NCBI GenBank assembly: GCA_000317655.1
Contig: CP003940.1
Span: forward strand, 2,303,547 to 2,367,546
Direction of reading: 5' to 3'
Source of the DNA: Cyanobacterium stanieri PCC 7202
GTDB taxonomy: Bacteria > Cyanobacteriota > Cyanobacteriia > Cyanobacteriales > Cyanobacteriaceae
Length of the DNA: 64,000 nucleotides
In this document: positions 8,024-17,223 of the stretch, one piece after another
Layout of the letters: every line of letters starts with the position of its first letter
How positions within the stretch are numbered: the stretch's first letter is position 1
Position numbers and translations under genes: made by a program
The notes under the pieces: generated by a model
What the model was told of the DNA's origin: nothing
What the model saw: the letters and a program-made list of their open reading frames with translations, nothing else
Databases searched by the model: none

Positions 8024-10837
8024 ATGTATTTAAGCAAGAAGTTAAAAAACCGAATTAGTCTGACTCTAAAAGAACAGTTGGGATTATGTTTTGGGGTAAC
8101 AATTTGTACTCTGGCGATTATTCTTAGCTGGGTGGTGGGAGAAAGGGCGAAAAATGAAGTGATGGAGTCTGACTGGTTGATGTTAGAGCAACTCAGCGAT
8201 AGCTTGGTGTATTCTTTTGATCGGGGAATGTTTGAAAGATATATTGAGATTGATAATATTGCCAGTTTGGATGAGTTTCGGGATTCTTCATTAGATCTAA
8301 ATTATCGTCGTTCTGTGTTGGAGAGGTTGCAGGATAACTATCCTAATTATGTCTGGATTGCTTTTGCAGGGGTAGATGGACAGGTGCAGGTGGCGACGGA
8401 GGGATTATTAGAAGGGGAGTCGGTTTTAGATCGCCCTTGGTTCGATAAGGCTTTGCTAAGTCCGTATGTGGGTAGTGTGAGGGAGGCTAATATTTTGGCT
8501 CAAGTGCTTCCGCCTCTGCCTGATGGTAAGCCTCTTAATGTCTTGGATGTGGCTTATCCTGTATATGACGAAGATGGTGAGGTGTTGGGTATTCTCATTG
8601 CCTATGTAAATTGGAATTGGATTCAAGAGGTTAAGGAGGCTTTATTGGCGAATATACCAGAGGATCAAGAAGTTGAATTTTTGATTACCAATGGTAATGG
8701 TTTAATTTTGTTTGATTCTGGGGGGCAGGAGGAGGGTAAAAATATAAATTATTTACTTAATGATTTACAGCAATCTCCTACGGGGTCTGAGATACGACCT
8801 TTTAATGGTGAAGATTATTTGATGGTCTATACTCAGGATCAGGGTTTTTTGAGTTATCCAGGGTTAGATTTTCATATTATTGTTAAGCAACCTGAAATGA
8901 TTGCTTTTCAGGCCGCCAATGAGTTACGAAATGGAGTATTGGGTTGGGGATTTGGGGCTGCAGTGGTCTTTTCGGCGGTGGGTTGGGCGATCGCCCATTA
9001 CTTTACCAAACCCCTTCTAAAGATAGCAGATCAGGCGAATCAAATCGAGCAGGGCGATCGCACCTTAGCCATTTTTAAAGAAAAACAATATCAAACCCTC
9101 GAAAAAAATCCCAGAAACGAGATCAAACTACTATCATCGAGTCTGGCAAAAGTCCTCAAAACCTTGATCAATCAAGAAAATAACCTCAAAAAAATTAACC
9201 AAGAACTAGAAAACAAAATCCAAGCCAGAACAGAAGAACTAAAAAGCGCCAAAGAAATCGCCGAAAGTGCCAACCGAGCAAAAAGCATTTTCTTATCCAA
9301 CATGAGCCACGAACTGAGAACCCCCTTAAACGCTATTTTGGGCTTTTCTCAACTCATGCAAGATGATCCCCATTTAACCCCAGAATATCGAGAAGATTTG
9401 AACATAATTGTCCATAGTGGAGAACATTTATTATCATTAATTAACGAAGTATTAGAACTATCAAAAATTGAAGCAGGACAAATTACATTTAATAAAACCG
9501 CCTTCAAATTAGAAGACTTATTATATTCCCTAAAATCCATGTTGCAAATAAAAGCAACAGAGAAAAATATTCAATTAATTTTCGATATTGACCCTCATAT
9601 ACCCAACTTAATTATTACCGATGAAAGAAAACTAAGACAGATATTACTAAACCTCATCAGTAACTCCCTAAAATTTACCCAAGAAGGTAGTGTAAGCATT
9701 GCAGCCCGTCAAGGAGAAGATAATAAACTCATTTTTTCTGTCATCGATACGGGGTTTGGTATGACCCAAGAAGAATTAGAAAAATTATTTACCCCTTTTT
9801 TCCAAAGCGAATCGGGCATAAAATCCAAAGAAGGTACAGGACTAGGATTAACCATTTCTCGTCAATTTGTTAATTTAATGGGTGGTTCCATCCAAGCCGA
9901 AAGCGAAAAATATAAAGGTACAAAATTCACCTTTTCTATCAAATTTACACCCCTAGAAGATGCTACCGATGATAATCAAATAAACTCTAATCAGAAAAGG
10001 ATAATTGGACTAGCCCATGGTACCCCCGAATACCGTATTTTAATAGTCGATGATCAAAAAGAAAATAGAGTTTTATTGCATAAACTGTTAGAACCTTTAG
10101 GGTTTAAAACCAACCAAGCTAATAATGGTCAAATGGCAGTAGAAATAGCCCAACAATGGCAGCCCCATTTAATTTTGATGGATATAGGAATGCCCGTGAT
10201 GGATGGTTATCAAGCCACCAAATTGATTCGCCAAAACCATAGCCACATAAAACCCATTATCATCGCCGTCACCGCCCATGCCTTCATGGAAGAAAAAACC
10301 GTTATCTTAGAGTCAGGTTGTGATGATGTGATCAGTAAACCCTTTGTAACTCGCTTTTTGTTAGACAAATTACGACATTTTCTCCATCTCGAATATATCT
10401 ATCAAGATGATCCCCTCAAAGATACCGTAGATAATACCATGTCATCTAGTTTGGCAACTAATCGCAACCTAACCATCTTAGTGGCAGAGGATAATCGAGT
10501 CAATCAAAAATTGATTGTGAATCTACTTGGTAAACTCGGCTATGAAATAGATGTAGCCAATAATGGGGTTGAAGTATTAGAAAAACTGACTGCACAAAAA
10601 TATGACGTAATATTTATGGATGTAGAAATGCCCGAAATGGATGGAGTTACTGCCACGAAAAAAATTAGGGAAATTTATCCTCCATCCCAACAGCCCATTA
10701 TCGTAGCGATGACAGCCCATGATGACAATGATAGTAGAGAAATGTTTGAAAACATCGGCATGAAATATTATCTACCCAAACCCATCAAACTCCCTGAATT
10801 AAAATCCATTTTGATGAGTGTCAGCGAAAAACAGTAA
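8024..10837 (+). CDS. membrane hybrid sensor kinase: Cache, HAMP, HisKA-HATPase, two REC
   Basis: A 937-residue sensor. A transmembrane helix at about 19-39 is followed by a large extracytoplasmic Cache-type domain (about 45-295), a second helix (about 303-327), HAMP, a coiled linker, HisKA with His429 in NMSHELRTPLNAILGF, an HATPase domain (about 535-650), and two receivers with Asp720 (LMDIGMPVMDG) and Asp866 (FMDVEMPEMDG). It should bind a small periplasmic ligand and relay phosphate through its own receivers. Base use changes noticeably mid-gene: the first third is GT-rich on this strand and the rest is CA-rich, as if the sensor and kinase halves had separate histories. The next gene begins 273 bp downstream and has its own promoter-like sequence. 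Confidence 0.93.
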   Translation: MYLSKKLKNRISLTLKEQLGLCFGVTICTLAIILSWVVGERAKNEVMESDWLMLEQLSDSLVYSFDRGMFERYIEIDNIASLDEFRDSSLDLNYRRSVLERLQDNYPNYVWIAFAGVDGQVQVATEGLLEGESVLDRPWFDKALLSPYVGSVREANILAQVLPPLPDGKPLNVLDVAYPVYDEDGEVLGILIAYVNWNWIQEVKEALLANIPEDQEVEFLITNGNGLILFDSGGQEEGKNINYLLNDLQQSPTGSEIRPFNGEDYLMVYTQDQGFLSYPGLDFHIIVKQPEMIAFQAANELRNGVLGWGFGAAVVFSAVGWAIAHYFTKPLLKIADQANQIEQGDRTLAIFKEKQYQTLEKNPRNEIKLLSSSLAKVLKTLINQENNLKKINQELENKIQARTEELKSAKEIAESANRAKSIFLSNMSHELRTPLNAILGFSQLMQDDPHLTPEYREDLNIIVHSGEHLLSLINEVLELSKIEAGQITFNKTAFKLEDLLYSLKSMLQIKATEKNIQLIFDIDPHIPNLIITDERKLRQILLNLISNSLKFTQEGSVSIAARQGEDNKLIFSVIDTGFGMTQEELEKLFTPFFQSESGIKSKEGTGLGLTISRQFVNLMGGSIQAESEKYKGTKFTFSIKFTPLEDATDDNQINSNQKRIIGLAHGTPEYRILIVDDQKENRVLLHKLLEPLGFKTNQANNGQMAVEIAQQWQPHLILMDIGMPVMDGYQATKLIRQNHSHIKPIIIAVTAHAFMEEKTVILESGCDDVISKPFVTRFLLDKLRHFLHLEYIYQDDPLKDTVDNTMSSSLATNRNLTILVAEDNRVNQKLIVNLLGKLGYEIDVANNGVEVLEKLTAQKYDVIFMDVEMPEMDGVTATKKIREIYPPSQQPIIVAMTAHDDNDSREMFENIGMKYYLPKPIKLPELKSILMSVSEKQ

Positions 10838-10899
10838 CTTGAGTATTATGTCTAACTGAGGTTAACATCATCTGTCATGGTTTCAAGACATACAGGGGT

Positions 10900-10927
10900 T
10901 TGAAGCTAAACTTTAGGAGAGTATAAT
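10900..10927 (+). promoter_or_regulatory. candidate sigma70-type promoter upstream of argZ
   Basis: TTGAAG at 10900-10905 and a perfect TATAAT at 10922-10927 are separated by 16 bp, about 185 bp before the argZ start. The -35 box matches the consensus at four of six positions. I see no convincing NtcA box (GTA-N8-TAC) at the expected position, though nitrogen control of this gene would be expected. Confidence 0.35.
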
Positions 10928-11110
10928 TAAGAGTTGGTCAGGAATAAATGGATAATGTCAAATTCGGTAAGTTATCAATGGGATAAATTTTTAACAGCTT
11001 GTTAGGAAAGGTAAATAATGAACAGTTGATAACTTATGGTAAGGATTATGATGTGATGGACAAATCCCATGACCAAATTAATTTTAGAGTAGAGAGTATT
11101 AAATATTTTT

Positions 11111-13228
11111 ATGAGTGACAATATTCGGATCTTAATGTGCGCTCCAGATCATTATGATGTTGATTATGTGATTAACCCTTGGATGGAGGGAAACATCCAT
11201 AAATCCAGTCAACAGAAAGCCGTTGAGCAATGGCAGAATTTGTATAATATCATTAAACAATATGCCACGGTGGATTTAGTTAAACCAGAAAAGGGTGTCC
11301 CTGATATGGTATTTACGGCTAATGCAGGACTCGTCTTGGGGGATAATGTGGTTTTAAGTCGTTTTTATCATCCCGAAAGACAGGGAGAAGAACCTTATTT
11401 CAAGGCTTGGTTTGAGCAAAATGGTTTTACTGTCTATGAGTTGCCCAAGGATTTACCCTTTGAGGGGGCAGGAGATGCCCTCTTTGATAGGGAAGGGCGT
11501 TGGTTATGGGCTGGGTATGGTTTCCGCTCGGAGTTGGATTCTCATCCTTATATCGCCCGTTGGTTGGATACGGAGGTTTTATCTCTTCGGTTGATTGATA
11601 ATCGTTTTTACCATTTGGATACTTGTTTTTGTCCTCTGAGTAATGGTTATTTACTATATTATCCCGAGGCGTTTGATAGTTATTCTAATCGTTTGATTGA
11701 GATGCGAGTGCCAGAGGATAAACGCATTGTGGTAGAGGAACCTGATGCGGTGAATTTTGCTTGTAATGCGGTTAATGTTCATGATGTGGTAATCATGAAT
11801 AAGATTAGTCAAGATTTGGAGCAACGCATCACGGAAAAGGGTTTTAAGGTTGTCCAAACTTCTTTGACGGAATTTTTGAAGGCAGGGGGTGCGGCGAAAT
11901 GTCTGACTCTGCGCGTTACTGAACCTATTTTGGAGGATGTCCATGCCAATGATTATGTAGAAACGAGAGTAATCAAGATGGAGGGGCATCTTCTTGATAG
12001 TGGCATGATGAATCGTGCTTTAGATTTGATTGTCCATGAGGGGGGCAGTTTTAAGGTTCTTAATTTCAATCTGGGTATTGAGAGACAAAGCCCTTCTTGT
12101 GCGGAGGTACGCATTTCGGCACCTTCTAAGGATGTGATGGAGGATATTGTCAGTCAGTTAATTGATTTGGGGGCGGTTTCTCCTCCCGAGGTGGAATCGG
12201 ATGCAAATTTGCAAACGGTGATTAAGGAAGGGGTTTCTCCTGATGATTTTTATGTAACCACTATTTATCCTACTCAGGTAAGGGTAAATGGTAATTGGGT
12301 TAAGGTGATTAATCAGCGCATGGACGGTGCCATTGTGGTAAGTGAGGAAAATAGTAATATCACTGCTAGTTGCAAGTTATTGCGCGATTTGGAAGTGGGT
12401 GAACAGGTGGTAGTAGGTGTGGAGGGTATTCGCACCATTAGGGCACCCCAATCCCGTGAACAACGCAACAAACCCCAAGAGTTTAGCTTTATGAGTGGTG
12501 GGGTATCTAGTGAGCGTCGGGTGGAGTTGTTGGTGGAACAAATCGCCTGGGAGATGCGCCATATCCGAGATCAAGGGGGTAAGGTTACGGTGGTGGCTGG
12601 TCCTGTGGTTATTCATACTGGGGGCGCTGAACATCTTTCCAAGTTGATTAAGGATGGTTATGTACAATGTTTGTTGGGGGGCAATGCGATCGCCGTTCAC
12701 GACATGGAACAAGCTATGATGGGAACATCTTTAGGGGTGGACATGGGTAAAGGAATACCCGTCAGTGGCGGACATCGTCATCACCTCAAGGTTATCAATA
12801 TGGTGCGCCGTGCTGGTAGTATTGCCCAAGCTGTAGAACAGGGTTTGATTACTAAGGGGGTAATGTATCAGTGCGTTAAAAATAATGTGCCTTTCTGTCT
12901 TGCAGGTTCCATTCGGGATGATGGTCCATTACCTGATACTGAAATGGATTTAATCAAGGCTCAGACGGAATATTCTCGCTTGGTACAGGGTTCTAATATG
13001 ATTTTGATGCTCTCGACTATGTTACACTCCATTGGGGTCGGAAATATGACTCCTGCGGGGGTAAAAATGGTCTGTGTGGACATTAATCCTGCGGTGGTAA
13101 CGAAACTGAGCGATCGAGGTTCGGTGGAATCTGTGGGTATTGTTACCGATGTGGGTTTATTCCTCAGTCTTTTGGTACAACAGTTGGACAAGTTGACGAA
13201 CCGTTATCAGGTAGCGGAAACTGTTTAA
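11111..13228 (+). CDS. argZ: bifunctional arginine dihydrolase / ornithine-metabolising enzyme
   Basis: A 705-residue two-domain protein known as ArgZ in Synechocystis and AgrE in Anabaena. The N-terminal part (about 1-280) is a guanidine-modifying amidinotransferase-fold domain that converts arginine to ornithine, CO2 and ammonia. The catalytic cysteine is Cys264 in GGAAKCLTLRV, the same number as in characterised homologues. The C-terminal part (about 285-695) is the LOR/SDH-type NAD-binding domain that in AgrE turns ornithine into proline. Together they drive the cyanobacterial ornithine-ammonia and arginine-catabolic routes, releasing nitrogen from cyanophycin. Start ATG chosen from the conserved N-terminus. 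A repeat begins at the stop codon. Confidence 0.92.
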   Translation: MSDNIRILMCAPDHYDVDYVINPWMEGNIHKSSQQKAVEQWQNLYNIIKQYATVDLVKPEKGVPDMVFTANAGLVLGDNVVLSRFYHPERQGEEPYFKAWFEQNGFTVYELPKDLPFEGAGDALFDREGRWLWAGYGFRSELDSHPYIARWLDTEVLSLRLIDNRFYHLDTCFCPLSNGYLLYYPEAFDSYSNRLIEMRVPEDKRIVVEEPDAVNFACNAVNVHDVVIMNKISQDLEQRITEKGFKVVQTSLTEFLKAGGAAKCLTLRVTEPILEDVHANDYVETRVIKMEGHLLDSGMMNRALDLIVHEGGSFKVLNFNLGIERQSPSCAEVRISAPSKDVMEDIVSQLIDLGAVSPPEVESDANLQTVIKEGVSPDDFYVTTIYPTQVRVNGNWVKVINQRMDGAIVVSEENSNITASCKLLRDLEVGEQVVVGVEGIRTIRAPQSREQRNKPQEFSFMSGGVSSERRVELLVEQIAWEMRHIRDQGGKVTVVAGPVVIHTGGAEHLSKLIKDGYVQCLLGGNAIAVHDMEQAMMGTSLGVDMGKGIPVSGGHRHHLKVINMVRRAGSIAQAVEQGLITKGVMYQCVKNNVPFCLAGSIRDDGPLPDTEMDLIKAQTEYSRLVQGSNMILMLSTMLHSIGVGNMTPAGVKMVCVDINPAVVTKLSDRGSVESVGIVTDVGLFLSLLVQQLDKLTNRYQVAETV

Positions 13229-13294
13229 TACTAAATCCTGCTTCAATAATATACTAATTAGGGCGGGGAATAGGGAATGGGCAATAGGCAATAG
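13226..13294. repeat. 45-bp dispersed repeat plus heptamer tract
   Basis: Bases 13226-13270 are identical to 21180-21224, another intergenic site directly after a gene (lysC). The repeat runs into a tract of degenerate 7-mers of the GGGAATA/GGGCAAT type (about 13264-13294). The repeat overlaps the argZ stop codon by three bases. Confidence 0.8.
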
Positions 13295-13413
13295 TTTTCA
13301 ATGATTTATGATTATAAATTGATAGTCTAAACATTTTTAACTATTTCTTAAGCCTGAAATTCCCAAAACGCTGTGTTCTATCACTGGCGAAGGTTATTGA
13401 TAATTTGCCATAA

Positions 13414-13430
13414 GGTGGGCATTGCCCACC
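13414..13430. repeat. GGTGGGCA/TGCCCACC palindrome
   Basis: Two 8-base arms around a single T form a near-perfect palindrome; related hairpins lie at 25992-26008 and 42144-42168. It sits 16 bp beyond the stop of the minus-strand gene that follows and between convergent genes, so it may act as a terminator as well as being a dispersed repeat. Confidence 0.65.
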
Positions 13431-13445
13431 CTACATTAATCGGGT

Positions 13446-13922
13446 TTAACAATCATCACCGATACAAAGTGTAATGGTAATGGTTACTTTACGGATACGA
13501 ATAGTAATGGTAATGTCAATTTTGGCTAAATCACCCTCTGCTTCTTCAATTTTATCCCCTAAAATTTTCAGATCTACTTCATCTAATTGACGCAAAGCTC
13601 TGATTTCTTCATCGGATAATTCTGCCCTTTCGCCCCAATTTTCGAGGGCTTGGTTAATATCTCCACTGCGCACAGCTTCTAAGAGCAGATTTTGTACTGC
13701 TTCGTTTTCTGTATCTAGTGTTACTTGTGTTATTTCTTGCTCTGGTTGAGGGGTGACGGGGCGAATTTGCTCTGGATTTACTGGTCTGGGGGGAACTGGT
13801 CTGATTTGTGCATTGGCTATTTCTAGGGGTACACTAGCGCCTATCATTAGGCTGGTGGCAATGGTTGCCAGTTGAAATATTTTTGTTTGAATGGTGGATT
13901 TTTTTTGATTTTGTAAAGACAT
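13446..13922 (-). CDS. secreted protein of unknown function with acidic helical core
   Basis: I do not recognise a family. The ATG at 13922 is preferred over one 24 bases upstream because a GGAG Shine-Dalgarno lies seven bases before it. The 158-residue product starts with a signal peptide ending near IANAQ, continues with a Pro-rich segment (PVPPRPVNPEQIRPVTPQPEQ), an acidic helical region (about 75-130) and an unusual C-terminus in which Ile/Thr/Val alternate (IDITITIRIRKVTITITLCIGDDC), which looks like one or two beta strands ending in a CxxxxC pair. Exported to periplasm or surface. Transcribed alone, with the cobalt-uptake operon upstream on the same strand. Confidence 0.6.
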   Translation of the reverse strand: MSLQNQKKSTIQTKIFQLATIATSLMIGASVPLEIANAQIRPVPPRPVNPEQIRPVTPQPEQEITQVTLDTENEAVQNLLLEAVRSGDINQALENWGERAELSDEEIRALRQLDEVDLKILGDKIEEAEGDLAKIDITITIRIRKVTITITLCIGDDC

Positions 13923-14264
13923 ATTGGCTCCTTTTTTTTCGCACATAAATGGGTTAAATTGTCAATATTTTTTTCTAATACTTTAAAATTTAGGCTAAAA
14001 ATTTTATTTTCATTTACCTAATTTTTTAGTATCGGATCTTAAAATATTGATGTTGAGTAAAATCTATCAAGTTTAAATGTAATGAGTTTTGACAATATCA
14101 GATTTAAAATTGTAGATTTTTTACTTAAAGAAACTTAATTACTCCATTCATGTAATGATATTATTGATGAATGAAACTATTTTTAATTTCTTATGTTGGT
14201 TATGACATATAAGATTGTTAATATGTTCCCGATACAAAATATTAGGTGTTGTTGAAGATAAGGA
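13923..14264. other. 342-bp AT-rich intergenic region, no gene seen
   Basis: Lies between the end of cbiQ and the start of the secreted-protein gene, both on the minus strand. It holds a 7-bp inverted repeat (CATTCAT at 14145-14151, ATGAATG at 14167-14173) and no ORF with coding character. The promoter of the secreted-protein gene should be here, but I cannot pick one with confidence. Confidence 0.5.
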
Positions 14265-15032
14265 TTAAAGTAAATATTCGAGCAAAATCAAGGCTAAACT
14301 AACCAGAATTACTCCATAACAGGGTAACCAGTGTTTAAGATTTATGGGTTGAGTATCATAATTGTGATGGTTTTTTTTCGTTCCGTAACCCCTTAAGATC
14401 ATGGCTTGATAAACTAATTCTGATTCTTCATAACTTCTAATTAATAAATTAGCGATTAAACTAGCAATGATCTTTAAATTTCTTCGGTTTAATTGATGGG
14501 CTTTAAAACCTTTTAGTTGCAGGGCTCTTTGCATGGTTAAAAGGCGATCGCCCATCTGCTCCAAATAACGATAAGTTAATAACATCATATCGTTAATAAT
14601 AGGAGAAATCCCCAAAGATTGAAAAGTTTTTAAAGTAGTAATAAACGGGGCGCTACCAAAGAGAACTAAACTAATAGTCAAAATAGAAAGAAAACGCACC
14701 AAAATAGTTATAACAGTGAAAATACCTTCTAATTTTAAACTTAAAAAACCCCAATTAAAAATAATAGTTTCACCCACAATAAAAGGCAAAAATATAATCA
14801 CCCCCAAGATAAAAAATCCGGGATAACGTAACCTAGAAAGTAAAAAAGTAATTGGTAATTGAGAGATTACAAAAAAAAAGATTGTAATTAAAATAATAAT
14901 AGGTAATAAAAATAATTTTTCGATGAAAGAAAAAGCAAAAATTAAGCTCATAAAAGCGATAAATTTAGGTTTTTGCTCCCATCGATGAATTGGCGAATTT
15001 AAATAAGCGTATTTATCTAAAAATAATTTCAT
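14265..15032 (-). CDS. cbiQ: ECF transporter T component for Co/Ni (CbiQ)
   Basis: A 255-residue membrane protein with several hydrophobic helices and the two short motifs by which T components couple to the ATPases, here MQRALQLKGF and YQAMILRGYG (ARG-type motifs, about 166-176 and 212-222). It joins the substrate-binding membrane protein to ATP hydrolysis in an energy-coupling-factor importer. It lies 21 bp after cbiM, so it is cotranscribed. No CbiO ATPase gene follows; the next gene is an unrelated secreted protein. Confidence 0.85.
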   Translation of the reverse strand: MKLFLDKYAYLNSPIHRWEQKPKFIAFMSLIFAFSFIEKLFLLPIIILITIFFFVISQLPITFLLSRLRYPGFFILGVIIFLPFIVGETIIFNWGFLSLKLEGIFTVITILVRFLSILTISLVLFGSAPFITTLKTFQSLGISPIINDMMLLTYRYLEQMGDRLLTMQRALQLKGFKAHQLNRRNLKIIASLIANLLIRSYEESELVYQAMILRGYGTKKNHHNYDTQPINLKHWLPCYGVILVSLALILLEYLL

Positions 15033-15053
15033 TCATTGTATATAAGAGAATTA

Positions 15054-15692
15054 TTAATTATTAATTATTTCAGGTTTAACCTTTTCAAAGAAAGAAACAA
15101 TCATAACGGTCAATATTCCTTCAATCACTGACTGGACACCATAACCTGTCAAAGAAGCTAAAATGGCGGCTCTTTCTAAGTCTGCATCAAAATCGGGTGA
15201 AATATTACTAAGGATGACAGAGACAAATAATAAAGCGGAGAGAAAAATGCCTAATCCTCCACACAGAAAAACTAGAAAACTTTTGGCTGTCAAAGACTGA
15301 AAAATTTTCCATTTTTTGAGATTCCATAAATAATAACTAATCAGGGCTGGTAAGCCCATAATGATAGCATTTATGCCGAGGGTAGATAACCCCCCATGTT
15401 GAAAAAATACAGCTTGAAAAAGTAAACCAATTAAGATACCAATAAATGAAAAATATCCTAATACAACACCCATTAAACCATTTAAAACAAGGTGAATGCT
15501 AAAGGGAGGAATGGGAATATGAATCAGGGATGAAACAAAAAAAACAGCGGTAAGTAAAGAGGCTTTGGGGATTTGCTCTTGATAGTTAGGGATTTTATTA
15601 ATTTGTCGAAGGGAAAACCATGTTAATCCCCCAGTGATTGCATAACCAGAAATGGATACTGTGGGGGGTAATAAACCATCGGGAATGTGCAT
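15054..15692 (-). CDS. cbiM: Co/Ni ECF transporter substrate-binding component (CbiM)
   Basis: A 212-residue integral membrane protein beginning MHIPDG, the hallmark CbiM/NikM N-terminus in which the amino group and His2 take part in metal binding. About six hydrophobic helices follow. CbiM/NikM captures Co2+ or Ni2+ in an ECF importer. It is the middle gene of a three-gene operon, 36 bp after the CbiL-like gene. Nickel versus cobalt cannot be decided from sequence; cyanobacteria need Co for cobamides and Ni for hydrogenase or urease. Confidence 0.9.
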   Translation of the reverse strand: MHIPDGLLPPTVSISGYAITGGLTWFSLRQINKIPNYQEQIPKASLLTAVFFVSSLIHIPIPPFSIHLVLNGLMGVVLGYFSFIGILIGLLFQAVFFQHGGLSTLGINAIIMGLPALISYYLWNLKKWKIFQSLTAKSFLVFLCGGLGIFLSALLFVSVILSNISPDFDADLERAAILASLTGYGVQSVIEGILTVMIVSFFEKVKPEIINN

Positions 15693-15728
15693 TACGAATA
15701 CTTACTTAATTGGTGATAATCAAATTTT

Positions 15729-16256
15729 TTACATTTTTTTTGAACGAGAAAAAAATAGGGCTGTGCCTACAAATCCCCATACTCCTGAAACTGCCATTAA
15801 TAGCCTTTGGGAGGTATTGGGAGAAGATGATTGTCTGGGGGTTGGGGATTGAGTTTCCGAGGTATTATTTTCAGTTGAGATTTCATTGCTATCATGGTCA
15901 GTATTTTCAGAGGCTACCGTTTCGCTGGTAGATTCCACGGGAATGTTAATAATACTACCATGACCTGCTGTTCTTACTCTAACTGTCCAGTTTCCTGTGA
16001 TGGTTTTGTCGGGGGTGAAAGTAAAATTACCATTTTCGTCCGCTACTCCCTGTAAATAGGGTTCATCAGGGTTGTTGGGGGCATATACCACCACTTGGGC
16101 GTTACTCATGGGTTCTCCTGTATCATATTGGGCGATAAGGGCGATCGCATCTACTTTTTCATAATCAAGGACGACCCCATGGGCAAAGGTTTTCACGGGG
16201 GTTATCAATAATGAAATAATTAGTGCAGAAGTAAAGCAAAATAGTTTATTAACCAT
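15729..16256 (-). CDS. periplasmic accessory protein of the Co/Ni ECF transporter (CbiL/NikL-like)
   Basis: A 175-residue protein with a signal peptide ending TFAHG, a beta-sandwich domain similar to carboxypeptidase-regulatory folds (about 27-105, with GEPMSNAQVVVYAPN and GNFTFTPD), a Ser/Thr/Glu-rich linker and one C-terminal transmembrane helix ending RSKKM. A histidine directly after the signal cleavage site, a periplasmic domain and a C-terminal anchor match the NikL/CbiL auxiliary subunits that help metal delivery to NikM/CbiM. It is the first gene of the operon. Function assigned from architecture and position rather than a diagnostic motif. Confidence 0.7.
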   Translation of the reverse strand: MVNKLFCFTSALIISLLITPVKTFAHGVVLDYEKVDAIALIAQYDTGEPMSNAQVVVYAPNNPDEPYLQGVADENGNFTFTPDKTITGNWTVRVRTAGHGSIINIPVESTSETVASENTDHDSNEISTENNTSETQSPTPRQSSSPNTSQRLLMAVSGVWGFVGTALFFSRSKKM

Positions 16257-16424
16257 AAAATATGTATAGACAAGGTTTTCTATCTCTATAGTTGAATAGC
16301 TTTATTTTTTTTTCAATACCCCTCTAGGGCATAGATAGAAATTATTTTTTGCTGAATCGAGCCATAGGGAGATGACGGGATGAGGAGGTATACAATAGTT
16401 TATATCCTTTATAAAATCTTAATT

Positions 16425-16880
16425 ATGTCTGCATTGAAAATAGGCGATCGCATTCCTAACTTTACCTTACCCTCCGCCACAGGAGAAACCGTTAACATAG
16501 AAGACTTTATCGGCAAAAAATCCCTTGTCATTTACTTCTACCCCAAAGACGACACCCCCGGATGTACCGCCGAATCATGTGCCTTTAGGGATAGTTACGA
16601 AGTATTTACCGATGCAGGGGCAGAAGTTATCGGCATTAGTGGGGATAGTCCTGAATCCCATCAAAAATTTGCCCAAAAATATAATTTACCCTTTATTTTG
16701 TTAAGTGATCAGGGAAATAAAGTCAGAAAATTGTTCGGTGTACCCTCCACCCTTTTTATCCTCCCCGGTAGAGTAACCTATGTCATCGATAAAGAAGGTA
16801 TCGTAAAACATATTTTTGACTCCATGCTAGACTTCAAAGCCCATGTGGATGAAGCCATTAAGACTATCAAATCAATGTAA
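16425..16880 (+). CDS. bcp: peroxiredoxin Q / bacterioferritin comigratory protein
   Basis: A thiol peroxidase reducing H2O2 and organic hydroperoxides with thioredoxin as electron donor. The peroxidatic and resolving cysteines sit in TPGCTAESCAF, the C-x4-C spacing that defines PrxQ/BCP. YFYPKDDTPG and the GVPSTLFILPGRVTYVIDKEG segment are also typical. The ATG at 16425 gives 151 residues, the family length, with MSALKIGDRIPNF as the expected N-terminus. An upstream in-frame ATG at 16380 would add 15 hydrophobic residues not found in relatives. Confidence 0.92.
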   Translation: MSALKIGDRIPNFTLPSATGETVNIEDFIGKKSLVIYFYPKDDTPGCTAESCAFRDSYEVFTDAGAEVIGISGDSPESHQKFAQKYNLPFILLSDQGNKVRKLFGVPSTLFILPGRVTYVIDKEGIVKHIFDSMLDFKAHVDEAIKTIKSM

Positions 16881-16889
16881 TTAACTTGA

Positions 16890-17121
16890 GTTCGGGATAA
16901 AATTTTTAGTCTTTACAAATAAAGGTGTCAGGTATCGGGTATCAGGTGTTAGGTTAAAGAATTTACAAAAAGTCTATGTTAGGGGTTGATGAAAAAGTGG
17001 GGTCATGAGGAAGAATTGACAATGAACAATGAACAAACTATGACCTGCCACCTGCAACCTGCCGCCTGTATGGACGTAGCATGCTACGTCCCCTACCATA
17101 CTGACAACCATTATCCCGAAA
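16890..17121. repeat. MITE-like element, long copy with heptamer tracts inside
   Basis: Terminal inverted repeats TTCGGGATAA (16891-16900) and TTATCCCGAA (17111-17120) are perfect over 10 bp. Inside lie a degenerate 7-mer tract (GTATCGG/GTATCAG type, about 16924-16957), a second tract (CCTGCCA type, about 17042-17070) and the perfect 20-bp palindrome GGACGTAGCATGCTACGTCC at 17072-17091. The whole element lies between two genes and accounts for most of a 343-bp gene-free stretch. A short copy follows the next gene. Confidence 0.7.
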
Positions 17122-17223
17122 TGAAATTAACTTTACGGTTTACCGAATTACTAACCTGCTCCAAGTCCAAAAACAATATGTTAGGTTGTTGTCCGAAATA
17201 AAAATATATAAGCAAACTATTTT

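Noticed and set aside
15652-15931. Two plus-strand ORFs over the CbiL-like/CbiM junction
   Set aside because: They lie antisense to well-supported genes with clear motifs and have no recognisable features of their own.
16257-16424. Cobalamin or NiCo riboswitch upstream of the Co/Ni uptake operon
   Set aside because: No B12-box-like sequence or G-rich NiCo junction is visible; the region is AT-rich.
16986-17201. 71-codon ORF between prxQ and the DUF305 gene
   Set aside because: It is read through heptamer tracts and the 20-bp palindrome of the MITE-like element; composition reflects the repeat, not a protein family.
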